Source: Desulfovibrionaceae bacterium (GTDB lineage: Bacteria > Desulfobacterota > Desulfovibrionia > Desulfovibrionales > Desulfovibrionaceae). Taken from it: a stretch of 64,000 nt of DNA. The notes below the pieces were generated by a model. That model was given only the letters and a program-made list of their open reading frames with translations. It searched no databases and was not told the DNA's origin. Made by a program: the position numbers and the translations under genes. How positions within the stretch are numbered: position 1 is the first letter of the stretch; the number at the start of each line of letters is the position of its first letter. The stretch spans positions 1 through 64,000 of the forward strand of contig WRIL01000003.1 of the NCBI GenBank assembly GCA_009782775.1. The letters run 5' to 3'. Positions 17,470 through 26,165 of this stretch are shown here, in pieces.

Positions 17470-18297
17470 TCATCGGTCCGCCCACTTGTACAGGGCCTCG
17501 GCCTCAGGATTGCCCGGAGCCTCACGCAAGGCCATCTGGGCAATGACATAGGCCTCATCGCGCTTATTCCAGGCCTTATAGAGGTTGCCGAAATTAATCA
17601 AAGTCTTGTAATTCTTGCCAAAACGCTTGAGCACTAACTTGTAGATACGCTCCGCCTTGGGGAATTCGCGCATCTCCGCATAGATATTTGCCAGATAGCC
17701 ATACACCTTGACTTCTCCCGGCTCTTTCGCCATGGATTTTTCCAGAAATTCCACCGCGTCCGCCCCCAGCTCGGCCTGAAACAAGGCCTCGCCAACCATA
17801 AAGTTAACTCCCGGCTCCTCTCCGTACTCTTCGGCCAGACGGCGTAACAAGGCCTTGCCCCGTGGGGCGTTGCCGGATTTGAGCATCTCCGTGCCCTTCC
17901 TCCAAAGGGAGGCCTTGCGTTCATCGCTGTTGCCGGATATCTCCTGCTCCTTTTTTTCCACCTCTTCTTTGAGGGCCTTGAGGATCAGCGGCAGGATCGC
18001 GGCTAACTGCTCTTCCTGCCCCGGAACGTAGGCAATGCGCGGCTCCTTGCTCTTGGTGATCGATTTGAGAAAAGTCGCGATCTTGGGACTGTTGCTGAGG
18101 TCAACCACAACTTCCATGAGCAGGATTTCCGTCTCATATTTGCCCTTGCCCACAATCTTCTTGGGATCAAAAAGGTCCAGGGCGGCCATGACCGCTTCCA
18201 CCGCCCGTATGGCCTCCCCTTTATGCAAAAAGGCCTTGGCCCGGGCAATGTTCTGCGTCACTGAAGCCGGTACGGAAAAAATCTGGCCTTGCGACAT
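17470..18297 (-). CDS. Tetratricopeptide repeat protein
   Basis: A 275-residue cytosolic protein with no signal peptide. An N-terminal helical region (about 1-105) is followed by a charged coiled-coil-like stretch (about 105-140, rich in K/E) and then at least four TPR-like helical repeats (about 140-270), for example PGEVKVYGYLANIYAEM and KNYKTLINFGNLYKAW. ATG 18297 with GGAGG five bases upstream is preferred over a TTG four codons earlier. It lies between nadD and the helicase in a tight run, so it is probably co-expressed. A protein-interaction scaffold role is likely; partners are unknown. Confidence 0.8.
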   Translation of the reverse strand: MSQGQIFSVPASVTQNIARAKAFLHKGEAIRAVEAVMAALDLFDPKKIVGKGKYETEILLMEVVVDLSNSPKIATFLKSITKSKEPRIAYVPGQEEQLAAILPLILKALKEEVEKKEQEISGNSDERKASLWRKGTEMLKSGNAPRGKALLRRLAEEYGEEPGVNFMVGEALFQAELGADAVEFLEKSMAKEPGEVKVYGYLANIYAEMREFPKAERIYKLVLKRFGKNYKTLINFGNLYKAWNKRDEAYVIAQMALREAPGNPEAEALYKWADR

Positions 18298-18316
18298 ACT
18301 GACCTCCAATTACAGC

Positions 18317-19006
18317 CTATGCCCAATAACGCCGCACCTCCCCAGCCCTTTGGGCCAGGAAGTCGCGCACCGGGGCCGGAGCGAGAAAATCAATCTCCCG
18401 GCCGGACAACCAAAGGGCGCGGATGAGCGAAGAATTGACGTCCAGGCGGGTGACGGGAATATAACATACTTCACGATTCGCGAAAAGGGTAAAACTAAGT
18501 CCCCCGCCCGTTCGCGGCCGGCCTGGAGAACAATCCGGCCAAAGCCGGGAGAGGGCACGGAATACCTGCTCCTCTTCCTCTCCGTTACGGGAGGCTACCG
18601 CCAAAATAGCCAGATCCGGCAAATCCCGCCAGTCTTTCCAGCTGTCCAGCCCGGCCAAGTCTTCGGCGCTCAAGATAAAATAAAGACGCGCGCCGGAATA
18701 CGCGCCCCGGCAAGCGCGCAAGGTGGCGCAGGTAAAGGATGGCCCCGGAAGATCCGCTTCCAGCCGGTTCACCCCGAAACGCCAGGGCAAAGGCAAGGCG
18801 GCCAGGCTATCCTCCAGCATGGCGCAACGCCAGTCAAAGGGAAGAAGCGACGGCGCCTCTTTGTGCGGCGGCACGGCGCATGGCACAAAATCCAGACGAT
18901 CCGGCCGCAGGGCTTCAAACATCTCCAGGGCCAAGCGCAAATGCCCGAAATGCGGCGGGTTGAAACTTCCGCCCAGAAGAGCCAGGCTGGAGATGCCTGT
19001 CAACAT
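18317..19006 (-). CDS. nadD: Nicotinate-nucleotide adenylyltransferase
   Basis: A 229-residue enzyme that joins nicotinate mononucleotide and ATP to make deamido-NAD, in NAD synthesis. Motifs of the nucleotidyltransferase fold are present: LLGGSFNPPHFGHLRLALE (about 9-27) with the HxGH-type motif, DFVPCAVPPHKE for substrate binding, ILSAEDLAGLDSWKDW, and the C-terminal VNSSLIRALWLSG, equivalent to the ISSTxIR ATP-binding signature. Its start codon overlaps the stop of the upstream adenine methyltransferase by one base. Length is normal. Confidence 0.92.
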   Translation of the reverse strand: MLTGISSLALLGGSFNPPHFGHLRLALEMFEALRPDRLDFVPCAVPPHKEAPSLLPFDWRCAMLEDSLAALPLPWRFGVNRLEADLPGPSFTCATLRACRGAYSGARLYFILSAEDLAGLDSWKDWRDLPDLAILAVASRNGEEEEQVFRALSRLWPDCSPGRPRTGGGLSFTLFANREVCYIPVTRLDVNSSLIRALWLSGREIDFLAPAPVRDFLAQRAGEVRRYWA

Positions 19007-20262
19007 TATATCCTTTCCATCATAAACAGGTATTCATAATTTTTTTCCGCAACATCTTTAGCCCAATCATTAGTCCATTTCATTGTCGCCATAATATTTT
19101 TTTTATAATCTATTTTTTTTATTTCAACAATTTTCCCATACATATTCAACACCTCGTTCAACTCATCGGTCGTTGCCCGGCCTCCTGAACTATACGACAA
19201 AATTATATAATCGGACCTAGTTTCTTTAATCAGTTTTTCCAGCGCTTCGGTAGCGATAAATCTTCCGGACGCGCCTTTTCTGAAATCTTCAAATACCGAA
19301 CCCGCGATGGCGTCCGAGGTATCCGCCCGGCGTCCGGCCTTGCCGAAAAGCTCAGGACGATCGTTCAGGCATATGGTGGTCCATATATGATAATAGGAGG
19401 CGTACCTAATCCTGGAAGGGGGCATTTTTTCATTATTTGAGCCGTACGGAGGATCGAAATAGGCGATGATTATGTTATCGGGCAATTGCCTGAGCGCGTC
19501 GAAGATATCGTCATGCATCACCACATTCCGGCGTTGATTGACCCATAAAGCCGGCACTTCCAAAAGCAAATCCCTGTATGAGCGCACGGACCAGTCGTTC
19601 AAATAGGCCGCGAAATGCCCCAGGGTGCTGTCCACCCGGTCCAGGGCCAATATCAGGCTGGTCAGGGCCACGGCCCTGCTGACTTCATCAAGATTCAGCC
19701 TGTCTATCTCCTCCCGTATCGCGTCCAGTTTGGCCGTATTTTTTCTTTGCCACGGCTTCTTCAGCCCGTCCCCGTTACACGAAGCCTTGTTAAAAGCGTC
19801 TCCGCCGTAATGCTCGGTAAACCACCCCTCCACAGGTTTCAGGGCGTTCAAATGGTCTATTAACCCCTGGTAAGCTTCAGGAGGTTTGCTGTTCAATAAA
19901 AAAGCCGTATTGAACACCCGGGAATAGGACGCCGAATCATTGGCATACACCGTATAACCGCTTTTGGCATAAAGCTGGCTGACACGGGTGGAACCTGAAA
20001 AACCGTCAAACACCGTAATATTATCTATATTTTCGCTTACTTTTTGAGACATGGACAGTATGTAAGGCAACAGTTTCAGTTTGGATCCGGCATATTTAAC
20101 AGCCTGGGTCGAAGAAGAAATATTACCGTTCATAATGCTGGCGGATTGCAAAATAGTCAGTGTGTCCTTTGTGTTGTCCCAGGTGTAAACAAGGCGTTGT
20201 TCCCGGTCAACAGGATATTTTTGACTTTTTTCCTCCAGGCGTTTAAGAAGATGGTTTCCCAT
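19006..20262 (-). CDS. DNA adenine-N6 methyltransferase, D12 class, without visible restriction partner
   Basis: A 418-residue DNA methyltransferase. The SAM-binding motif appears as KYAGSKLKLLPYI (about 55-67), followed by TVFDGFSGSTRVSQ (about 81-94), and the catalytic motif is YFDPPYGSN (about 250). This motif order is that of D12-class (alpha) Dam/M.FokI-type enzymes that methylate adenine in a short DNA site. The ends of the gene are A+T-rich and the middle is closer to neighbours. No endonuclease or specificity gene is adjacent; the next genes are nadD and, divergently, a YfgM-like gene 20 bases away. It could be a solitary regulatory or cell-cycle methyltransferase, or the survivor of a restriction system. 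Confidence 0.88.
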   Translation of the reverse strand: MGNHLLKRLEEKSQKYPVDREQRLVYTWDNTKDTLTILQSASIMNGNISSSTQAVKYAGSKLKLLPYILSMSQKVSENIDNITVFDGFSGSTRVSQLYAKSGYTVYANDSASYSRVFNTAFLLNSKPPEAYQGLIDHLNALKPVEGWFTEHYGGDAFNKASCNGDGLKKPWQRKNTAKLDAIREEIDRLNLDEVSRAVALTSLILALDRVDSTLGHFAAYLNDWSVRSYRDLLLEVPALWVNQRRNVVMHDDIFDALRQLPDNIIIAYFDPPYGSNNEKMPPSRIRYASYYHIWTTICLNDRPELFGKAGRRADTSDAIAGSVFEDFRKGASGRFIATEALEKLIKETRSDYIILSYSSGGRATTDELNEVLNMYGKIVEIKKIDYKKNIMATMKWTNDWAKDVAEKNYEYLFMMERI

Positions 20263-20282
20263 CGAAGGAGATCCTCACAGCC

Positions 20283-20981
20283 ATGAGCAAGAGCGCCAAA
20301 AAATCCGGAACAACGCCCAGCGAACCCGACCGGAAGCATGAACAAACCCTGCTGGATTCCATTCAATCCGAGGTTTCCAGAGAAGCCTCGCCTTTGCTGG
20401 AATTTCTGGTGGCCCGCTCCAGGCTGATCTTTTTTTTCCTCATCGGACTGATCCTGCTGATCTTCGTGGTCGGGATCTGGAACCACCTGGCCGGAAACCG
20501 GAGCAAAGACCGGGAGGAAGCCCTGGGCAGGATCATCATCCTGCCTGAAAGTCCGGATAAATTATCCCAACTGGAAGAATTCGCGAACAAGGCGGATGAG
20601 CGCATGAAAAACGCGGCCATCCTGGCCTTGGCGCACAGCGCCTCCGAACAGGGCGAATATGAAACAGCCCTCCGGGCCTGGAGACGGCTTTCCACCCCGG
20701 CCAACGCCCCCTTGGGCATAATTGTCGGACTGGGCGAGGCCGAAACACTGGCTAAACTGGGGCAGCCCGCCGAGGGCGTCGCCCGCCTGGAAGCCCTGCT
20801 CCCCCAAACCTCGCCTCAAGAAAGATCCCTGATCAATTACCTAGTGGTGGAAATGGCCGAACAAGCCGGAGACTGGAGCAAGGCCGAGACGGTATGCGAG
20901 GAAATGATCAAGCAGGCCGGGTCCGGAACGGTTCGGGACTCCTGGGAACAGCGTCTGGTTTATTTCCAGGCCAAAAAGTAG
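20283..20981 (+). CDS. YfgM-like single-pass membrane protein with TPR-type repeats
   Basis: A 232-residue protein with a charged N-terminal tail, one membrane segment (about 48-68, LIFFFLIGLILLIFVVGIW) and a C-terminal helical-repeat domain (about 75-230) containing GEYETALRAWRRL and KAETVCEEMIKQ. This is the layout of YfgM/TPR_21 proteins, which sit at the SecYEG translocon and hand exported proteins to periplasmic chaperones; the assignment is by layout. AAGGAG precedes the ATG. It is the first gene of a run with hisD, purC and fabI. Its ribosome binding site overlaps the divergent methyltransferase upstream region. Confidence 0.7.
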   Translation: MSKSAKKSGTTPSEPDRKHEQTLLDSIQSEVSREASPLLEFLVARSRLIFFFLIGLILLIFVVGIWNHLAGNRSKDREEALGRIIILPESPDKLSQLEEFANKADERMKNAAILALAHSASEQGEYETALRAWRRLSTPANAPLGIIVGLGEAETLAKLGQPAEGVARLEALLPQTSPQERSLINYLVVEMAEQAGDWSKAETVCEEMIKQAGSGTVRDSWEQRLVYFQAKK

Positions 20982-21030
20982 CCGTCCGGGCCATCCGCGG
21001 CTTATCCTTTTTTTGCCCAAGGTAATCGCC

Positions 21031-22359
21031 ATGTCTTGTTTTGTGTTTGACGCCGGCCGGCCGGAAGAACGCGCCGGACTGCTCGCCCTCCTGGAGGAAC
21101 GACGACGCCTGAGCCTGGGAGGGGACGCGGAGGTGGAAACCCAAACCCGCGCCATTCTGGAAGATGTCAGGAACGACAAACTCCGGGCGGTGATCAAATA
21201 TAACCGCCTCCACGACGCCCCGGACTTCACCTCCAGCATGTTCCACCACAACAGACGCCGCCTGCGCCGGGCGGCCGCCGTAGTAAGCGACGAAGAACTC
21301 GCCCCGGTCCTGGAAGCGGCGGAACATATCCGGGCCTTTCACCAGGAACAAAAGGAAAAGGCCTGGTTCATCCGTGGACCGGCAGGCGCGCTGCTGGGGC
21401 AGATCCCTCACCCGGTGCGCCGGGCCGGGCTGTATGTGCCCGGAGGCAAGGGCGGAGAAACCCCGTTGATCTCCAGTCTGCTTATGACCGCCATCCCGGC
21501 CCTGGTAGCCGGGGTAAAGGAAATCGCGGTAGTCACCCCGCCCCGTCCGGACGGCTCTGTAAATCCGCTCCTTTTGGCCACGGCCGCAGCCTTGGGCCTT
21601 ACGGATGTCTTTGCCTGCGGCAGCGCCTGGGGTATCGGCGCCCTGGCTTACGGCGCCGGCCCCCTGGCCCCGGTGGATGTCATCGCGGGGCCCGGCAACC
21701 TCTGGGTGAGCACGGCCAAACGCCTGCTCCTTGGAAGGGTGGGGCTGGACCTCCTGGCCGGTCCCAGCGAAATCGTGATCATCGCGGATCACACCGCGGA
21801 CCCGGCCTGGCTGGCCGCGGACATGCTCAGCCAAGCCGAACACGACCCCCTGGCCAGCGCCGTCTGTCTGCTCACCGACCTCGACCTGCTCCCCAAACTG
21901 CAAAAAGAACTGGAGGGGCAGCTCGCTTCCCTGCCCAAGGCCGCCACCGCCGCGGCCTCCCTGGGGCGCTGGGGGGCGGCGGTTCTGCTGCCGGATCTGC
22001 GCGCGGCCTGCTCCCTGGCCAACGCCATCGCCCCGGAACACCTGGAATTAATGTGCGCCGACCCTTGGGAACTGCTCCCGGAAATCCACGCCGCCGGGGC
22101 CATCTTCATAGGGCGCCACTCCGCCGAAGCCTTGGGCGATTATTACGCCGGCCCCAACCATGTGCTGCCCACCCTTGGCACGGCCCGCTTCTCATCCGGT
22201 CTGGGCGTGCACACCTTTATGACGCGCAGCAACGTGATCTGCGCCGGGAGTGCTTTCGCCGCCAAGGCCGCGCCCGACGTGGCCCGCCTGGCGCGCCTGG
22301 AGGGACTGGAGGCCCATGCCCGTTCGGCGGAACTGCGCGGCCGGCAAACCACCTTATAA
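21031..22359 (+). CDS. hisD: Histidinol dehydrogenase
   Basis: A 442-residue zinc enzyme that oxidises L-histidinol to L-histidine in two NAD-dependent steps. Visible signatures are VRRAGLYVPGG (substrate region), VIAGPGNLWVSTAKR, LLAGPSEIVIIADHTADP, the zinc-ligand region MLSQAEHDPLASA, APEHLEL and GPNHVLPT near the end. ATG 21031 with AAGG upstream is preferred to TTG 21013. Length and motif order are normal. purC starts eight bases after its stop. Histidine and purine genes are often linked because AICAR is a by-product of histidine synthesis. Confidence 0.95.
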   Translation: MSCFVFDAGRPEERAGLLALLEERRRLSLGGDAEVETQTRAILEDVRNDKLRAVIKYNRLHDAPDFTSSMFHHNRRRLRRAAAVVSDEELAPVLEAAEHIRAFHQEQKEKAWFIRGPAGALLGQIPHPVRRAGLYVPGGKGGETPLISSLLMTAIPALVAGVKEIAVVTPPRPDGSVNPLLLATAAALGLTDVFACGSAWGIGALAYGAGPLAPVDVIAGPGNLWVSTAKRLLLGRVGLDLLAGPSEIVIIADHTADPAWLAADMLSQAEHDPLASAVCLLTDLDLLPKLQKELEGQLASLPKAATAAASLGRWGAAVLLPDLRAACSLANAIAPEHLELMCADPWELLPEIHAAGAIFIGRHSAEALGDYYAGPNHVLPTLGTARFSSGLGVHTFMTRSNVICAGSAFAAKAAPDVARLARLEGLEAHARSAELRGRQTTL

Positions 22360-22367
22360 GGATACAT

Positions 22368-23075
22368 ATGAGCAAGCTGATCTATCGCGGAAAGACCAAA
22401 GACGTTTACGAACTGGATGCCGATTCCATACGCCTGGTATTCACGGATCGGGTGACCAAGAACGATGCCGGAGAGATTGACCCCGGCGGCAACAATCCGG
22501 CCGAAGAAACGCTCCCCGGACAGGGCGAGGCCTGTCTGGTCATGTCCGCGACCATTTTCAGCGAGCTTGAGGCCAAAAAGACCGCCAGGACCCACATGAT
22601 TTCCCATGACCCGATCGCGCTGTCCATGGACGTGCGTAAGGTCAGGACCTTTACCCCCGGCCTGGAATGGGTGGCCCGCTGGATATGCACGGGCAGTTTC
22701 CTCCGCCGCTACAAGATGGTTCCGGGCATACGCGACGGCCTGGTTCTTCCCTCCCCGGTATTTGAGATCACCCTGAAGGACGACGCCACCGGAGACCCGC
22801 CCATCGTTCCCTCGGCCCTGGTGGCCCTGGGCATAATTGAGGCCACGGTTATGGACAGGCTGCTGGCGATGAACGCGGAGGCCATGCGGGCCATAAGGGA
22901 AATGTTCACGGCCAGGGACCTGTCCCTTTGGGACATCAAAATTGAGTGGGGACTGGACGCGACTGGCGAACCCTTGATCATCGACGAGATCTCCCCTGGA
23001 TGTTGCCGGGCCTTTGAAGCCGGGAGCGGAGTCCGGGTCGAGGGCGCAAAGCTGGCGGAGCGCTTCCGCCGATGA
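22368..23075 (+). CDS. purC: SAICAR synthetase (phosphoribosylaminoimidazole-succinocarboxamide synthase), divergent
   Basis: A 235-residue enzyme that ligates aspartate to CAIR in purine synthesis, using ATP. YRGKTKDVYELDAD forms the nucleotide-binding N-terminus. ARWICTGSFLRRYKMVPG matches the substrate-binding R-x-x-x-GS-x-x-(K/R)R-like region, and SLWDIKIEWGLD and IDEISPGCCRAFE form the C-terminal signature. The last motif has Gly where the family usually has Asp (SPD-x-x-R), and part of the N-terminal loop (AGEIDPGGN) is unusual, so activity should be treated with some reserve. The ATG 22368 has AAGGA upstream. It lies between hisD and fabI. Confidence 0.85.
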   Translation: MSKLIYRGKTKDVYELDADSIRLVFTDRVTKNDAGEIDPGGNNPAEETLPGQGEACLVMSATIFSELEAKKTARTHMISHDPIALSMDVRKVRTFTPGLEWVARWICTGSFLRRYKMVPGIRDGLVLPSPVFEITLKDDATGDPPIVPSALVALGIIEATVMDRLLAMNAEAMRAIREMFTARDLSLWDIKIEWGLDATGEPLIIDEISPGCCRAFEAGSGVRVEGAKLAERFRR

Positions 23076-23129
23076 GGCTTGGCAAAATTTTACGTCACCA
23101 ATACGATAAATTCCTTCCGGAGGAACAGC

Positions 23130-23900
23130 ATGTTACTAAAAGGCAAAAAAGCTCTGATTTTCGGCTTGGCCAACAATCGCAGCATCGCTTACGGCATTGC
23201 CGGGGCCTTGCGGAGGAACGGGGCTGAATGCGCCTTTTCCTGGCCCAATGACGCCATCAAAAAACGGGTTCTCCCTCTGGTGGAGGAATTGGGCGGCGCC
23301 TTTACCTTTCCCTGCGATGTGACCAGTGACCGGCAGATTGACTACGCGGTGCAAGCCGTGCGGCAACATTGGGAAAAAATTGACATCCTGGTGCACGCCG
23401 TGGCCTATGCCGAAAAAGAGGACTTGAGCGGACGCTTCATCGACACCAGCCGCGCCGGCTACACCAAGGCCCTGGATATCTCGGCCTTTTCCTTGGTGGC
23501 CCTATGCAAGGCCTTTGAACCCCTGATGAACGATCATTCTGCGGTGGTCACTCTCACCTATTACGGCGCGGATAAATGGATCTCCAACTACAATGTCATG
23601 GGCGTGGCCAAGGCCGCCCTTCAGGCCTCGGTGCGCTACCTGGCCTACGATTTTGGAAGCAGGGGCATCCGGATCAACGCCATCAGCGCCGGCCCCATCA
23701 AAACCCTGGCCGCCTCCGGCGTCTCCGGCTTTTCCAAAATTCTACGGCACATGGAGAACTATACCCCGCTGCAGAAAAACGTCACCATTGAAGAGGTAGG
23801 AAACGCCGCTCTCTTCCTGGCCTCGGACCTGAGCGTGGGCATGACCGGGGAGGTCATGTTTGTGGACGCCGGGTACAACACCTCCGGCATCCAGATTTAA
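23130..23900 (+). CDS. fabI: Enoyl-[acyl-carrier-protein] reductase (NADH)
   Basis: A 256-residue short-chain dehydrogenase-type enzyme that performs the last reduction in each fatty acid elongation cycle. Family signatures: GLANNRSIAYGIAGAL (N-terminal dinucleotide-binding motif), FPCDVTSD, VHAVAYAEKEDLSG, and the catalytic Tyr-x6-Lys in YNVMGVAKAAL, followed by RINAISAGPIKTLAASG and MFVDAGYNTSG. These distinguish FabI from FabG. ATG 23130 has a strong GGAGGA site, so the upstream in-frame extension is not used. It is the last gene of the hisD run and converges on the radical SAM gene, 8 bases away. Confidence 0.95.
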   Translation: MLLKGKKALIFGLANNRSIAYGIAGALRRNGAECAFSWPNDAIKKRVLPLVEELGGAFTFPCDVTSDRQIDYAVQAVRQHWEKIDILVHAVAYAEKEDLSGRFIDTSRAGYTKALDISAFSLVALCKAFEPLMNDHSAVVTLTYYGADKWISNYNVMGVAKAALQASVRYLAYDFGSRGIRINAISAGPIKTLAASGVSGFSKILRHMENYTPLQKNVTIEEVGNAALFLASDLSVGMTGEVMFVDAGYNTSGIQI

Positions 23901-23908
23901 GCGAACAA

Positions 23909-24805
23909 CTAAAAAGCCCGCATCCATTCCGGGCGCAGTTCCACGTTGCCCTCCAGGGCGCGGCGAATGAGCCCCAGGGTCTTCTCCTTGTCCTCCGGCA
24001 AATAGGCCCGGATGGGCAGGTAGTTGCTGGCGTGGTTGGCCGTGAACATACCGTTGCTTAAAGTGGTGCCCGCGAAGATCACCCCGAGTTCGGCCAGAAG
24101 TTCGGCCTGCCCGGGCAGTTCAAATTCGCCGTTGACGTATTCGTCATAGATGGGCGTGCCCGGCTGGAGCATCAGGGTGAGCGCGCCCACATAGTCCGGA
24201 TCTATGCGGGTGAGCAGCTCGCCGGTGGCCCGGGCGTGTTCCAGACTACCCGCGCGCCCGCCCAGCCCCACGATGACCGTCACCGAGAGGACGAACCCGG
24301 CCTCCTTAAGCCGCCTGGCCTGGAGATAGAGTTTTTCCGGGTCAGATCCCTTACGCGCCTTCTTGAGCACCTCCGGATGCCCGCTTTCCACCCCATAATA
24401 AAGCATGTCCAGACCCAGTTCGCGCAAACGGGCCAAATCCTCGTCGTTCTTCAAGGCCACATCCTTGGCGTTGGCATAGGTGGCGATTCTCCTGACCCAG
24501 GGCAGGCGGGCGGTAATATTGCCGAGCAGCCATTCCCAACGCCGCATGGGCATAATCAGGGCATCCCCGTCCATAATGAAAACCCGGTCCTGGTTCCGGC
24601 AATATTTGGAGGCAAAGTCCAGATCCCGCTCCCAGACAGCCTGGTCTTTAATGGCAAAGCGCTTATCCTTGTAGGCCTCGCAAAAGGTACACTTGTTGTG
24701 CGAACATCCCAGGGTGGCCTGCAACAGGATGCTGTACGCCTCGCTGGGCGGCCTGATGCAGTAGCCCTGATGATCCAGACCTTCCGGTTCTTCCATTTTA
24801 TTCAT
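23909..24805 (-). CDS. Radical SAM protein of unknown substrate
   Basis: A 298-residue protein with the cluster motif CSHNKCTFC near residue 35, coordinating a [4Fe-4S] cluster that cleaves SAM. The spacing is C-x4-C-x2-C rather than the classical C-x3-C. A barrel-like continuation (FIMDGDALIMPMRRWEWLL, YYGVESGHPEVLKKARKGS, VTVIVGLGGRAGSLEHA) follows, as in Elp3/B12-independent radical SAM proteins. ATG 24805 with AGGA six bases upstream is preferred to a start 16 codons earlier. It precedes fabI convergently and follows argC. The substrate is unknown; sequence motifs alone do not allow a name. Confidence 0.82.
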   Translation of the reverse strand: MNKMEEPEGLDHQGYCIRPPSEAYSILLQATLGCSHNKCTFCEAYKDKRFAIKDQAVWERDLDFASKYCRNQDRVFIMDGDALIMPMRRWEWLLGNITARLPWVRRIATYANAKDVALKNDEDLARLRELGLDMLYYGVESGHPEVLKKARKGSDPEKLYLQARRLKEAGFVLSVTVIVGLGGRAGSLEHARATGELLTRIDPDYVGALTLMLQPGTPIYDEYVNGEFELPGQAELLAELGVIFAGTTLSNGMFTANHASNYLPIRAYLPEDKEKTLGLIRRALEGNVELRPEWMRAF

Positions 24806-24819
24806 TTTTATTCCTGTAA

Positions 24820-25875
24820 TTATGGCGCCAGGGGCGCGGCCTCCAGCCCGCACTCCAACGGCAGGCCGGACATGAGGTTGGCGTTGGCCACGGCCTGGCC
24901 GGAAGCCCCCCGGCAGAGATTGTCAATGGCGCTGAAGACCATGAGCCTCCCGGAGCGCTTATCCATAACCAAGCCGATGTCGCAGTACATGGAGCCGCGC
25001 ACGTAACGCAATTCCGGAAGTGAGCCCGGCGGAAGCAGGCGCACGAAACGGCTCCCGGCATAGGCTCCGGCGAAAGCGGCGCGCAGGCTCTCCTCTTCCG
25101 CCCCAGCCGTTGGCCTTAGGTAAATGCTGCTCAAGATGCCCCGGTTCACCGGCAGAAGATGCGGTGTAAAGGTGACCAGCACCTCCCGGCCGGCAACGAG
25201 GCTCAGCTCCTGCTCGATCTCCGGGGTATGCCGGTGTCTGGGTACGGAATAAGGCCGGAAGCTCTCGCCCACTTCGCTGAAAAGATGCGCCTGGCTGGCC
25301 TTGCGGCCCGCCCCGCTTACCCCGGACTTGGCGTCGATGATCACGCTCCCGGTCTCCACCAGTCCTTGGCGCAAAAGCGGGTACAAGGCCAGAATCACCG
25401 AGGTGGGGTAACAGCCGGGGTTGGCCACGAGACCGGCGCCGGCGATCTCCCCGGCATAAAGCTCAGGCAACCCGTACACCGCTTCCTTCAGACGGGCCGG
25501 CTGCGTATGCTCCTGCCCATACCATTCCCGGTAGATTCCCGCCTCCCGCAGACGAAAATCCGCCGAAAGATCCACCACCTTCACTCCCAGAGCGCGCAAG
25601 GTGGCGGCCAGTTCCATGGCCGCTCCGTGCGGCACGGCCAGAAAAGCCAGATCACAACTTTTCGCCAACGCTTCCGGATCCGGCGCGATCAAACACAGCT
25701 TCCCGCAGGCAAAACCGCGCAAAAAAGGGTATATATCCTCCAGCGCCCGGCCGGCCTCCTCCCGCGAAGTGACCGCCGTGAGACGGATGACCGGGTGCGC
25801 GGCCAGGATCCGGGCCAGTTCCATGCCGGTATAGCCGGTCACCCCGACCAGCCCGGCCCTGATTATCTCGGACAT
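24820..25875 (-). CDS. argC: N-acetyl-gamma-glutamyl-phosphate reductase
   Basis: A 351-residue NADPH-dependent enzyme of arginine synthesis. It reduces N-acetylglutamyl phosphate to the semialdehyde. Motifs: GVTGYTGMELARILAAHP (dinucleotide binding, about 11-28), VVDLSADFRLR, and the active-site cysteine in ANPGCYPTSVILALYP (about 148-163), then DAKSGVSGAGRK, HRHTPEIEQEL and a C-terminal NLCRGASGQAVANANLM. Length is normal. It lies five bases after the DUF1844 gene. No other arginine genes are visible nearby, so it is a separated member of the pathway. Confidence 0.95.
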   Translation of the reverse strand: MSEIIRAGLVGVTGYTGMELARILAAHPVIRLTAVTSREEAGRALEDIYPFLRGFACGKLCLIAPDPEALAKSCDLAFLAVPHGAAMELAATLRALGVKVVDLSADFRLREAGIYREWYGQEHTQPARLKEAVYGLPELYAGEIAGAGLVANPGCYPTSVILALYPLLRQGLVETGSVIIDAKSGVSGAGRKASQAHLFSEVGESFRPYSVPRHRHTPEIEQELSLVAGREVLVTFTPHLLPVNRGILSSIYLRPTAGAEEESLRAAFAGAYAGSRFVRLLPPGSLPELRYVRGSMYCDIGLVMDKRSGRLMVFSAIDNLCRGASGQAVANANLMSGLPLECGLEAAPLAP

Positions 25876-25880
25876 CTTTT

Positions 25881-26147
25881 CTACCCCGCCTTGATCACGT
25901 ATTTAAGGCGCAACTCATAAAGCACGCCTTCCAACAGCCTGGTTTCCTCCGGAGTCAGGCCGTTTTGGATCTTGTTCTGGAGCATTTCCAGCATGTCAAT
26001 GTTATGCCGGGCGATCTCCAGGTTGTTTTCCGGCTGTCCGGTTTCCGGGTTGGGAACTTCACCCAGATAGACCATGGCGCTGGAGGCCAGGGAAAGCACG
26101 AAGGTGGAAAAATCCACCTGGGGCAACGGGGGTTGTTGTTCATTCAT
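25881..26147 (-). CDS. DUF1844-family small protein
   Basis: An 88-residue soluble protein that matches the DUF1844 pattern I know: VDFSTFVLSLASSAMVYLGE near the N-terminus, then a proline-rich PNPETGQPENNLEIARHNID segment and a helical C-terminus (LEMLQNKIQNGL, LLEGVLYELRL). Function of the family is unknown. It lies in a minus-strand run between the class V aminotransferase and argC, with gaps of about 18 and five bases, so it is probably co-transcribed. Confidence 0.85.
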   Translation of the reverse strand: MNEQQPPLPQVDFSTFVLSLASSAMVYLGEVPNPETGQPENNLEIARHNIDMLEMLQNKIQNGLTPEETRLLEGVLYELRLKYVIKAG

Positions 26148-26165
26148 GGTCTTGCTTCCTTTATG

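Noticed and set aside
20908-22041. A 377-codon minus-strand frame inside hisD
   Set aside because: It lies opposite hisD and is biased in Gly, Arg and Gln as antisense frames are.
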